DNA of 29,834 nt from Caryophanales bacterium. Lineage in GTDB: Bacteria; Bacillota_I; Bacilli_A; RFN20; CAG-826. The notes beneath the pieces were generated by a model that searched no databases, was not told the DNA's origin, and saw nothing but the letters and a program-made list of their open reading frames with translations. Below are positions 6,262 through 13,738 of the stretch, piece after piece (within the stretch, counting starts at the first letter, position 1; every line of letters starts with the position of its first letter). The translations under genes were made by a program, and so were the position numbers. The stretch is taken from positions 1-29,834 of the forward strand of contig JAEEHE010000080.1 of the NCBI GenBank assembly GCA_016280685.1. Reading direction: 5' to 3'.

Positions 6262-7482
6262 TTATTCAAATAATTCTTCAATCGGTTCGCCTAAGAGATG
6301 TTCAGGTTTAGCTAATCCGAAGTTCTTTAAGATAGTCGCGCCGATATCACCGAATGAAAGCCTATCTTTTAATAAAGTGCCATTCTTAATAGACGGAGAA
6401 TACATTAATAAAGGAATATCTTCTCTTGTGTGATCTGTGCCATACCATGTCGGATCGTTCCCATGGTCGGCAGTGACGATAACTAAATCATCTTCATTTA
6501 AGACTGTTAACAATTCCGCTAAACGTTTATCGAAGGCTTCTAAGCATTCGCCATAGCCTTTGGGATTTCTTCTATGGCCATATTCACTATCAAATTCCAC
6601 TAGGTTTACAAAACATAAACCAGTGAAGTCGAAATCACGAGCTTCAGCGATAGTCTTATCCATGCCATCTTCATTAGAAGATGTCTTTTGTGTTTTTACC
6701 ACACCATAACCATCGAAAATATCGCCAATTTTACCGACACAGTCGACCATAAAGCCATTATTCATTAAAACATTCATCGCTGTTTCCACAGGAGGTTTTA
6801 AAGCTAAATCATGTCTATGTGCGGTCACGCGTTTAAAGTTAGAAGCATTGTCGCCAACAAATGGACGAGCGATGATTCTTCCCACCATCCATTCTGGTTT
6901 CATACAAATCTCACGAGCGATTTCACAGCAACGATATAATTCAGGAACTGGAGTTGTTTCTTCGTGAGCAGCGATTTGTAACACGCTATCCGCGGATGTA
7001 TAAACAATTAAAGAATTGTCTCTTTTTTGTTCTTCACCGAGTTTCACTAAGATTTCCGTACCACTAGAAGCATAGTTACCGATGCATTTATGGCCGGTTT
7101 TTGCTTCGAGTTCATCTATAAGTTCTTTTGGGAAGCCGTTATCAGTGAAGGTTTGGAAAGGCTTTGTAGTGTAAACACCCATCATTTCCCAGTGGCCTGT
7201 CATCGTATCTTTGCCATTGCTCTTTTCTCTAGCTTTAGCAACATAAGCATGAGGGTGAGAAACTTTTGATGTACCGATGATACGAGGATCTAAATCATGT
7301 AGACCCCAAGAATTCATCACTGGGACATTTAAACCATTAGGCATGTTCTGAGAGATATGCACTAAAGTATTGCTGCCCACATCATTATGGCCAGCATTGA
7401 AAAAGTTCTCAGCATCTTGAGCAGCGCCAACACCGACAGAGTCAGCGACTATAACAAATATTCTTTTATATTTATGGGACAT
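6262..7482 (-). CDS. deoB: phosphopentomutase
   Basis: DeoB interconverts ribose (or deoxyribose) 1-phosphate and 5-phosphate in nucleoside salvage. The 406-residue protein belongs to the alkaline phosphatase superfamily. Near the N-terminus is the metal site FVIVADSVGVGA; TMTGHWEMMG carries the catalytic Thr; SADSVLQIAAHEE lies in the middle; TADHGNDPTWYGTDHTRE near the C-terminus holds the second metal cluster. Start chosen at the ATG at 7482 because AAAGGAG lies a few bases upstream; the in-frame TTG at 7503 would place that site inside the gene. It follows xerD by 33 bases, the B. subtilis xerD-drm order, and ends at a strong terminator. Confidence 0.96.
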   Translation of the reverse strand: MSHKYKRIFVIVADSVGVGAAQDAENFFNAGHNDVGSNTLVHISQNMPNGLNVPVMNSWGLHDLDPRIIGTSKVSHPHAYVAKAREKSNGKDTMTGHWEMMGVYTTKPFQTFTDNGFPKELIDELEAKTGHKCIGNYASSGTEILVKLGEEQKRDNSLIVYTSADSVLQIAAHEETTPVPELYRCCEIAREICMKPEWMVGRIIARPFVGDNASNFKRVTAHRHDLALKPPVETAMNVLMNNGFMVDCVGKIGDIFDGYGVVKTQKTSSNEDGMDKTIAEARDFDFTGLCFVNLVEFDSEYGHRRNPKGYGECLEAFDKRLAELLTVLNEDDLVIVTADHGNDPTWYGTDHTREDIPLLMYSPSIKNGTLLKDRLSFGDIGATILKNFGLAKPEHLLGEPIEELFE

Positions 7483-7515
7483 AAATGTCTCCTTTCCAGA
7501 CAATGGTATTTTATC

Positions 7516-8400
7516 TTATTTGCGCTTCATATACAAATCATACGCGCTCCTTATACGGCGCGTGGATATGTGCGTGTATATTTGGGTTGTAGCAATATTT
7601 GTGTGGCCTAACATCTCCTGCACCGCTCTTAGTTGCGCACCATTTTCTAATAAATGAGTGGCAAAGCAGTGTCTTAAAGTATGTGGGGATATCGCAGTCT
7701 CTATACCAGCTTCAGCAGCGTATTTCTTTACTTGTTTAAAAAAGTATTGTCTTGAGATAGGCTTCCCATATCGATTTAGGAAAAGATATTTGGAATCTTT
7801 ACCAGGATTCTTACTTCTTACCTCATCGATGTACTTTTGAATATATTCGATCGCGAAATCTCCTAAAGGCACTTTTCTTTCTTTTGCCCCTTTACCGAAA
7901 ACACTGACAATCGCTTTCTTAAAATTGACCTTGCTTCTCTCTAACGCTAGTAATTCACTAACACGTAATCCTGAAGCGTACATCGTTTCAAGCATCGCAC
8001 GATCTCTTAATCCATCCGGCTTTTCCACATTTGGAGCATTTAACAAATCTTCGACTTCCTCAACGGATAAACAGTTCGGAAGATATTCCGGTTTCTTAGG
8101 AGTTTCAATATTAGGGATATCTCCATTAAAATATTTCTCTCTTTTTAGAAATAAGAAGAAATTCTTTGTGGATGATAATCTTCTCATCGCAGTAGAAAGA
8201 GATAAACCCACGGAAATCTCGTTACGGAAGAATTCGATGATATCTTCACCCATTAAATCTTCGACGTATTTTCGATCTTTAAAGAAGATAAAGAATTGCT
8301 TTAAATCGTCCGTATAATTAGAAACGGTTTGGCGAGATAATCCTTTTTCCACTAAAAGGTATTGTTGAAATAATTCAATAGCATCACTTATTTCCATCAT
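7516..8400 (-). CDS. xerD: site-specific tyrosine recombinase XerD
   Basis: XerD acts with XerC at dif to resolve chromosome dimers and, in B. subtilis, also marks sites where SMC is unloaded in the terminus. This 294-residue protein has the SAM-like core-binding domain (about 1-95) and the catalytic domain with all expected residues: Arg146 (SGLRVSELL), Lys170, His240 and Arg243 (SPHTLRHCF), His266 (MLGHTN) and nucleophile Tyr275 (TTQIYTH). The segment LLENGAQLRAVQEMLGH is more XerD- than XerC-like, and the deoB neighbour matches the B. subtilis xerD locus. The start (ATGATG) follows GAGGT by eight bases. It overlaps dinB by 17 bases. It encodes a likely partner of the putative dif site 2 kb away. 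Confidence 0.93.
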   Translation of the reverse strand: MMEISDAIELFQQYLLVEKGLSRQTVSNYTDDLKQFFIFFKDRKYVEDLMGEDIIEFFRNEISVGLSLSTAMRRLSSTKNFFLFLKREKYFNGDIPNIETPKKPEYLPNCLSVEEVEDLLNAPNVEKPDGLRDRAMLETMYASGLRVSELLALERSKVNFKKAIVSVFGKGAKERKVPLGDFAIEYIQKYIDEVRSKNPGKDSKYLFLNRYGKPISRQYFFKQVKKYAAEAGIETAISPHTLRHCFATHLLENGAQLRAVQEMLGHTNIATTQIYTHISTRRIRSAYDLYMKRK

Positions 8401-9589
8401 TTTTTTCTACCTCACTCGCTCTAATCAATACTTTCTTCTTCATCTTTCTATTGAGTTCATTAATCAATAATTTGGTTTCACTCTCCGCCTCATGCTGTTG
8501 ATAATCAAATAGACTCATTTGAATGACAACATCTTTCACATCCACGAGGTTTTGCAATGTAACACCTAATAATCTCACGGTAAGATTAGAGAAATTCTTA
8601 TCATATAAATCCATCGCTGTTTTAAAGATGACGTCCTCACTATTCGTGGGATTACTTAGAGTAATGGATTTATTATGCACTCTAAAATTGTTGTTAATAA
8701 AAGCGCTTTCCTTCACGGATATTTGAATGGTTGGCCCTAATTTATTTTCTCTTTTTGCTCTTTCAGAAACTTCTTTAGATAGCCATTTAAATGTAGAAGC
8801 AATCAGTTCACGATTCGCAGTATCTTCCATCAAGGTTGTGGAATTACCGATTGACTTAGGGTCGTCTGGAGTGGAAATAACTTCATCGGAGCCATTGCCC
8901 ATAATCCAATCTTTAACAACGTTATAGAATTTGCCAAACTCCGACATTAAAGAAGGATCATCTCTTTTAATTCGTTCCGCTAAATCACCGATTGTTAAGA
9001 TTCCCTTTTCTTTTAATCGAGGAGCGGTCTTCTTGCCAATACCGAACATTTTATCAATAGATAAAGGATAAAGGATATTGGGGATATCTCTTTTACGAAT
9101 AATCGTTAATCCCATCGGCTTTTTATAATCGCTCCCCATCTTCGCTAAAAACTTGGTATTCGCGACGCCGATAGAACATTTTAATTTTGTTTCTTTATAT
9201 AAATCGTATTGTAGCTTCCTAAAGAAGGCTGGAACATCATCAATACCTTTAATAACATCGGTAAAATCCGCAAAGCATTCGTCGACAGAAGCTACTTCAA
9301 CCTTCTTTGTATATCTTCTCACAAACTTTTTGAATTGGTCTGATAAGGCACCATAATAACGGAAATCAACCGGTTTCACAATAAGATGCGGACACAGTTC
9401 TTTTGCCTTAAACATCGGCATGGCGCTTGAGACGCCATATTCCCTCGCTTTATATGAGCATGTAGAAACAATTCCGCCTCTTCCTTCATGCCCGATAGCG
9501 ACCGGTTTGTTTTCTAAAGAAGGATCGCGGATTTCTTCACACCTGACAAAAAAGGCGTTGAGATCGATGTGAACAATCACTTTACTCAT
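8384..9589 (-). CDS. dinB: DNA polymerase IV (Y family)
   Basis: This is an error-prone translesion polymerase. In the 401-residue numbering from the ATG at 9589, HIDLNAFF carries catalytic Asp9 and the steric-gate aromatic near residue 14 (the second acidic residue of the usual DMD is Asn11), and SVDECFADF gives Asp103-Glu104. Thumb and little-finger domains follow. QMSLFDY (plus-strand 8501-8521) is a clear sliding-clamp binding motif, followed by a 38-residue basic tail instead of lying at the very end. Two start codons exist (9595 and 9589). Neither has a ribosome site; a strong promoter is placed so that transcription would begin about at 9589-9590, so I prefer 9589. The stop is TGA, read inside the xerD start region. 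Confidence 0.94.
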   Translation of the reverse strand: MSKVIVHIDLNAFFVRCEEIRDPSLENKPVAIGHEGRGGIVSTCSYKAREYGVSSAMPMFKAKELCPHLIVKPVDFRYYGALSDQFKKFVRRYTKKVEVASVDECFADFTDVIKGIDDVPAFFRKLQYDLYKETKLKCSIGVANTKFLAKMGSDYKKPMGLTIIRKRDIPNILYPLSIDKMFGIGKKTAPRLKEKGILTIGDLAERIKRDDPSLMSEFGKFYNVVKDWIMGNGSDEVISTPDDPKSIGNSTTLMEDTANRELIASTFKWLSKEVSERAKRENKLGPTIQISVKESAFINNNFRVHNKSITLSNPTNSEDVIFKTAMDLYDKNFSNLTVRLLGVTLQNLVDVKDVVIQMSLFDYQQHEAESETKLLINELNRKMKKKVLIRASEVEKNDGNK

Positions 9590-9596
9590 CGCCATT

Positions 9597-9626
9597 ATTA
9601 TATAATGATATGTTAGATTATGTTAA
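9597..9626 (-). promoter_or_regulatory. strong promoter of dinB-xerD-deoB, probably leaderless
   Basis: On the minus strand TTAACA (9626-9621) and TATAAT (9602-9597) are separated by 18 bases. Standard spacing puts the transcript start at about 9590-9589, at the second ATG of dinB. The -35 overlaps an 11-bp copy of the right arm of the putative dif site (TTATGTTAACC, plus strand 9618-9628). Confidence 0.6.
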
Positions 9627-9631
9627 CCAAA

Positions 9632-11482
9632 TTATATTAATTTTAAGATTGAATCGACATCTAGGCCAAAATGTCCCAGTTGTTCTTTTTGAGTTGCGTG
9701 TTCCACATAGACACTAGGAATAGATTTAATGATGACTTGTCCTTTATAGCCATTCTCCATCAAATGAGTAGCTAAATAGGAAGCAAAGCCATTTTCTGTG
9801 GCATAGGCATCATAAATGATGATGGTTTGATAATTTATTAATTCGGAAGAGATAAGTTCCTCATCAAGCGGCTTTTGATATATTGCATTATATAAAGCCA
9901 CATTCTTCTTATTAGAAATAAGAGCTTGTTTTAATTCTTGAGTTATTGGACCAACAGAAACAATTGCTACCTTATCTCCGCTAAGCTCTTTTTTCCATTT
10001 ACCAAAGAATGTTTCTTCTTCATTAGAAGACGGCATCAATCTCGCTCTGGGATAGCGAATACAGAAGACACCATGATTGTTAAATGATTCTTTCATCAAA
10101 GATGAAACTTCCGCATCTGAAGATGCCATAGCCACTACAGTGTTAGGTGTAGAAATTAAGAATGCTTCATCATAGATGCCTTGATGAGTATTGCCGTCTT
10201 CACCCACTAAACCGCTACGATCAATTAATATTGTGGCATTCAAATTCATTCTTGCAAGATCGTGGCTGAGTTCATCAAACGCTCTTTGAAGGAACGTGGA
10301 ATAAATAGAAACAATTGGATGTTTTCCGCTAGCGGCTAATCCACCAGACATCGTCAAAGCATGTTCTTCTGCGATTCCAACATCATATGTTCTTTGTGGG
10401 AATAACTCAAAAACATTATTTAAAGCGCTGCCAACCGCAGTAGCAGCAACAACAAGAACAGCGTCTTGTCTCTCGGACATATTATCGATTATAGCTTTGC
10501 TATAGACTTCGGACCATGTCACGGTTTGTAAATCTTTTTGAATGAAACCAGTTTCTTTATCAAAAGGACCGACACCATGCCATTTACCTGTGTCATCGTT
10601 TTCTGCATATTTATAGCCTTTGCCTTTGATGGTTTTAACGTGTACAACACATGACTTATCCATCTTCTTTGCTTTTAGCAAAGCCTTTTCCAAATTCTTA
10701 ATGTTATGTCCATCAATAGGGCCAATATAAGTCAGTCCGATATTATCGAATAAGTTTAACGCCATAACGTGACGCTTAATCCAGTTCTTGATTGCGCCCG
10801 TCCAGCCCAAGATCCATCTACCAAATTTCGTAGTTTTCATCACTCTTTGATAAGCGTGTTTACTGCGCCTATATAAAAGTGAGTTAGAGAGATTTCTAAA
10901 AGAACGCGCCAATCCACCAACAGGTTTGGTGATAGACATATCATTATCGTTTAATACGATAATAACCTTATTGTTTCCGTTGGCTAAATTATTCATGCCT
11001 TCAAGCGCTAATCCATTAGTAATAGAAGCATCACCGATGAATGCGACAATATCGAATTGTTCTTTATTAAGGTCTCTCGCTATTGCCATACCTTTAGCAG
11101 CGCTGATGGATGTAGAAGAATGGCCGCATTCAAAATGGTCATAAGGAGATTCACTCATCTTTTGGAATCCAGAAACACCATCGGATTTTCTTAATCGTTC
11201 TAAAGAACGACCAGTCAATATTTTGTATGTATAGCATTGATGACCGACATCAAATATGAGTTTATCTTTACTGAAGTCAAATACGCGACACATAGCGATT
11301 GTCGCATCCACAACACCGAGGTTCGCGGCTAAGTGGCCACCATTTCTTGAGGTGGCATCGATAATATAATCGCGAATATCTACGCTTAACGCATCTAATT
11401 CTGGGTATGTCAAATCCTTAAGGAATGTCGGGTCCTTAATTGTCGTTAAATCTATCTTTTTAACATTCTTTTTCTTGCTCAT
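9632..11482 (-). CDS. dxs: 1-deoxy-D-xylulose-5-phosphate synthase
   Basis: Dxs condenses pyruvate with glyceraldehyde 3-phosphate in the first step of the MEP isoprenoid pathway, using thiamine diphosphate. The 616-residue protein shows CGHSSTSISAAKG (substrate His region), a cofactor motif GDAS...NDN (usual GDG is GDA here), HGVGPFD, GIAEEHALTMSGGLA, and DRSGLVGEDGNTHQG. The protein ends in a transketolase C-terminal domain. It follows xseB, as in Bacillus but without ispA between them. The 39-bp gap before it is almost filled by array C, and the start has only a weak AGG five bases upstream. It ends 42 bases before dinB with no terminator seen. Confidence 0.95.
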   Translation of the reverse strand: MSKKKNVKKIDLTTIKDPTFLKDLTYPELDALSVDIRDYIIDATSRNGGHLAANLGVVDATIAMCRVFDFSKDKLIFDVGHQCYTYKILTGRSLERLRKSDGVSGFQKMSESPYDHFECGHSSTSISAAKGMAIARDLNKEQFDIVAFIGDASITNGLALEGMNNLANGNNKVIIVLNDNDMSITKPVGGLARSFRNLSNSLLYRRSKHAYQRVMKTTKFGRWILGWTGAIKNWIKRHVMALNLFDNIGLTYIGPIDGHNIKNLEKALLKAKKMDKSCVVHVKTIKGKGYKYAENDDTGKWHGVGPFDKETGFIQKDLQTVTWSEVYSKAIIDNMSERQDAVLVVAATAVGSALNNVFELFPQRTYDVGIAEEHALTMSGGLAASGKHPIVSIYSTFLQRAFDELSHDLARMNLNATILIDRSGLVGEDGNTHQGIYDEAFLISTPNTVVAMASSDAEVSSLMKESFNNHGVFCIRYPRARLMPSSNEEETFFGKWKKELSGDKVAIVSVGPITQELKQALISNKKNVALYNAIYQKPLDEELISSELINYQTIIIYDAYATENGFASYLATHLMENGYKGQVIIKSIPSVYVEHATQKEQLGHFGLDVDSILKLI

Positions 11483-11488
11483 ACCTAT

Positions 11489-11516
11489 ACTAATAAAGTA
11501 CTAAAAATATACTAAT
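11489..11516 (+). repeat. 11-bp-phased ACTAAT array C (3 units)
   Basis: ACTAAT at 11489, ACTAAA at 11500 and ACTAAT at 11511 are on the plus strand, exactly 11 bp apart. They fill nearly the whole gap between xseB and dxs. The pattern ACTAATAA, ACTAAAAA, ACTAATAA is shared with array D. Confidence 0.8.
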
Positions 11517-11521
11517 AAAAT

Positions 11522-11722
11522 CTATTTTTCTTCGATTTCAACAATCTTTTCTACTTTTTCTTCTGCTTCTTTTAAAGCATCTTCCAATCTCTTGATGATT
11601 TCTTTGCCTTCTTCATATAATTTGAGGCTATCATCTAAGGAAAGAGCCTTGTTAGAAACCGCTTCCACGATCTCATCTAATCTTTTTATTTCTTTTGCGA
11701 AGTCCACTTTCTTTTCACTCAT
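11522..11722 (-). CDS. xseB: exodeoxyribonuclease VII small subunit
   Basis: XseB is the small subunit of exonuclease VII, which degrades single-stranded DNA with XseA. From the ATG at 11722 it is 66 residues, the normal size, and is a charged helical hairpin with the family segment DEIVEAVSNKALSLDDSLKLYEEG. This start follows GGAGGA by about eight bases; the longer in-frame ATGs would run into xseA. It begins four bases after the xseA stop, so the two subunits are made together. Confidence 0.93.
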   Translation of the reverse strand: MSEKKVDFAKEIKRLDEIVEAVSNKALSLDDSLKLYEEGKEIIKRLEDALKEAEEKVEKIVEIEEK

Positions 11723-11726
11723 GGTT

Positions 11727-12863
11727 TTATTCCTCCACTTTATCAACTGTACTATAAATAGTACCATCATTAACTGTAGTTATGACTTTTTGACCAGGCT
11801 TAATATCTTTAATGCTAGTCACCACTTTGCCACTTTCATCTTGAGAGATGGAATATCCTCTAGAGAGAACTCTACGAGGATTCAAAGCTTCTAATTGCTT
11901 GTCTCTATTATTGATTTCTTGTTTTAGATAATCAATCTTATCACGGATTGCGTTCTCTAAATCTTCACAAAGTGAAGATACATCTTCTTTTTGTTCCTCG
12001 ACAATCTCGATAATAGCTTGTTTCATATCATCGAGAGAATCTTGAAACTTCTGTTGGATTTCACGCATATCCACTGTCGCTAATTCTGCTGCGGCTGTTG
12101 GAGTACTCGCTCTTTTATCAGCAACATAATCCACTAAAGTGGTATCGATTTCGTGACCGACCGCCGCGATAACCGGCATCTTGCTTGTTGCAATCGCTCT
12201 AACGAGCGTTTCGTCGTTAAAAGCGCTTAAATCCTCACTTGCGCCACCGCCACGGCCAATAATTAATGTGTCGAGTTCATATTCTTGAGATTTTAAGAAT
12301 GCTCTTAATAGTTCTCTAGGAGCGGCTTCGCCTTGAACAGAACTCGGAAAAACATAAATATCACATATGGGATAACGTCTTTTGATTGTGGTGACAATAT
12401 CTCTAATTGCAGCACCATTTTTCGCGGTTATAACCCCGATGGCTTTCGGGTAGATATTTATATCTCTTTTTCTTGAAACGTCGAAGAGACCTTCTTTTTG
12501 GAGTTGTTTCTTAAGCATTTCTAATTTGAGGAGCATCTCACCTTGGCCAATGGAATTCATTTCAAAGACCATTAATTGATAGCTACCTCTAGGCGCATAG
12601 ACATCAACACTAGCAAGAACTACGACTTCATCTCCATCTTTAGGTTCAAAGACAATCTTAGATGAATAGGTTGAGAACATGACGCAGTTGATAACCGATT
12701 CTTTATCTTTCAAAGAAAAATAAAGGTGACCATTAGCCCCCTTCTTGAAATTAGATAACTCACCACGAACGGAAATAAATTTTAAATTCTCATCTTGGGA
12801 AATAACCGCTTTGATATAACGGTTGATATCGCTGACGGAATAAATATTTCTTTCACCGATCAT
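11727..12863 (-). CDS. xseA: exodeoxyribonuclease VII large subunit
   Basis: XseA is the catalytic subunit of exonuclease VII. At 378 residues it is shorter than the usual 400-450. An N-terminal OB-fold (YSVSDINRYIKAV, residues ~8-95) binds single-stranded DNA. The catalytic core has GRGGGASEDLSAFNDE and VGHEIDTTLVDYVADKRASTPTAAAE. A coiled-coil segment for XseB binding follows, then NPRRVLSRGYSI. Its start overlaps the nusB stop by four bases (ATGA), which also shows that TGA is a stop codon in this genome. folD, which lies here in B. subtilis, is missing. Confidence 0.95.
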   Translation of the reverse strand: MIGERNIYSVSDINRYIKAVISQDENLKFISVRGELSNFKKGANGHLYFSLKDKESVINCVMFSTYSSKIVFEPKDGDEVVVLASVDVYAPRGSYQLMVFEMNSIGQGEMLLKLEMLKKQLQKEGLFDVSRKRDINIYPKAIGVITAKNGAAIRDIVTTIKRRYPICDIYVFPSSVQGEAAPRELLRAFLKSQEYELDTLIIGRGGGASEDLSAFNDETLVRAIATSKMPVIAAVGHEIDTTLVDYVADKRASTPTAAAELATVDMREIQQKFQDSLDDMKQAIIEIVEEQKEDVSSLCEDLENAIRDKIDYLKQEINNRDKQLEALNPRRVLSRGYSISQDESGKVVTSIKDIKPGQKVITTVNDGTIYSTVDKVEE

Positions 12864-13282
12864 TTCAACACCTCATCTAAAATGGCATTGATGAAACTCG
12901 CTTGTTTCTCTTCAATATATTTCTTCGCTAAGTCAACAGCGATGTTAATCACGATTTTTTTATCAACTTTTTCTACATAGTAGAAATGAGCGTAAGATTT
13001 CAATAGAATAGCCCTTGTTAATAAAGGTATTCTCTCCCACTTCCAATTCTTTAAATGGGGAACGAAGGCGTCTTTAATTGTTCCATAGTTCTGCAATGCA
13101 TAAGCGACATTGGCTTTGATGAAATCATCGACCTCATCATATGAGCATCCGCATAATTCGCTCATTAAATCACGTGCATCTCTAAAAGAGCCTTCTTGAC
13201 TTTCTCCATGATGGAAATCGGAAAGTTCGTCATAAATGACGGTCATGATGATGTAGTGATATTGATTACGAGTGGTTGGCAT
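12860..13282 (-). CDS. nusB: transcription antitermination factor NusB
   Basis: NusB binds boxA RNA with NusE (S10) for rRNA antitermination. The 140-residue all-helical protein matches the family from the Cys-rich middle to the C-terminus: ERIPLLTRAILLKSYAHFYY (residues ~86-105), then INIAVDLAKKYIEEKQASFINAILDEV. The N-terminal third is divergent (no typical RRxAREx motif), which is why confidence is not higher. It lies between yqhY and xseA, as in Bacillus. Start ATG at 13282 is one base after the yqhY stop and has no clear ribosome site of its own, so it is probably coupled. Confidence 0.88.
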   Translation of the reverse strand: MPTTRNQYHYIIMTVIYDELSDFHHGESQEGSFRDARDLMSELCGCSYDEVDDFIKANVAYALQNYGTIKDAFVPHLKNWKWERIPLLTRAILLKSYAHFYYVEKVDKKIVINIAVDLAKKYIEEKQASFINAILDEVLK

Positions 13283-13283
13283 A

Positions 13284-13625
13284 TTAAAGAATAGATTCGA
13301 CCTTTACTTGAATGTTGACAGGTACTTGTTCGGTAATCATGAGTAAAGAGTTATAGACTTCATCTTGAATTTGTCTCACTACTGTTTGGATAGGATTACC
13401 TTTGGCGACATCGACATAAATGTAGATATGAACGATATCGTTCACAACATATGTTTGCACTGGTCTATTTAAAATAATGAATTGATTTCTCTTCATTAGT
13501 TTTTGCGATTTTGCCACACCTTTAACTTTCATCAAAGATGAGGTGACAAGCTGATCGAAAACATGACGGTGAATACCGAGTTTTCCGGTCTTGGAGTTTT
13601 TTTCTAAATAGACATAGTCGGCCAT
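13284..13625 (-). CDS. yqhY: Asp23/Gls24 family protein, YqhY-like
   Basis: This is a 113-residue Asp23 (DUF322) domain protein: KLGIHRHVFDQLVTSSLMKVKGVA, then a strand-rich core ending in VRQIQDEVYNSLLMITEQVPVNIQVKVESI, the family's typical C-terminus. In B. subtilis the yqhY gene lies directly before nusB and its product is linked to control of acetyl-CoA carboxylase; here the accB/accC genes are not adjacent, so that role is only a possibility. The start follows a good GGAGG. It is the first gene of the yqhY-nusB-xseA-xseB-dxs set. Confidence 0.9.
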   Translation of the reverse strand: MADYVYLEKNSKTGKLGIHRHVFDQLVTSSLMKVKGVAKSQKLMKRNQFIILNRPVQTYVVNDIVHIYIYVDVAKGNPIQTVVRQIQDEVYNSLLMITEQVPVNIQVKVESIL

Positions 13626-13653
13626 AACAATACCTCCTAAATACTATATATAA

Positions 13654-13662
13654 AATATAGCA
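13654..13662 (-). promoter_or_regulatory. candidate extended -10 promoter of yqhY-nusB-xseAB-dxs
   Basis: On the minus strand TGC-TATATT forms an extended -10. No good -35 lies at the usual distance (only T/G-rich sequence). It would give a leader of roughly 22 bases containing the yqhY ribosome site. Confidence 0.45.
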
Positions 13663-13694
13663 AACACGCAACAAACAAAGTTTTTTCAATAAAG

Positions 13695-13721
13695 AAAAAA
13701 GCACCGATTTTCCTCGATGCT
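13695..13721 (-). terminator. terminator of the rel-hisS-aspS-tkt operon
   Basis: On the minus strand an eight-pair stem (AGCATCGA with TCGGTGCT, one G-U) with a six-base loop is followed by six T. It lies 18 bases after the tkt stop. Confidence 0.9.
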
Positions 13722-13738
13722 CTTTCATTTATGTTTTG

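Noticed and set aside
7483..7503. Longer deoB starting with TTG
   Set aside because: The ribosome site AAAGGAG lies inside this extension and is correctly spaced for the ATG at 7482.
7925..8317. Plus-strand open frame of 130 codons inside xerD
   Set aside because: It lies wholly opposite conserved xerD codons, with Ser/Lys-rich antisense composition and no ribosome site.
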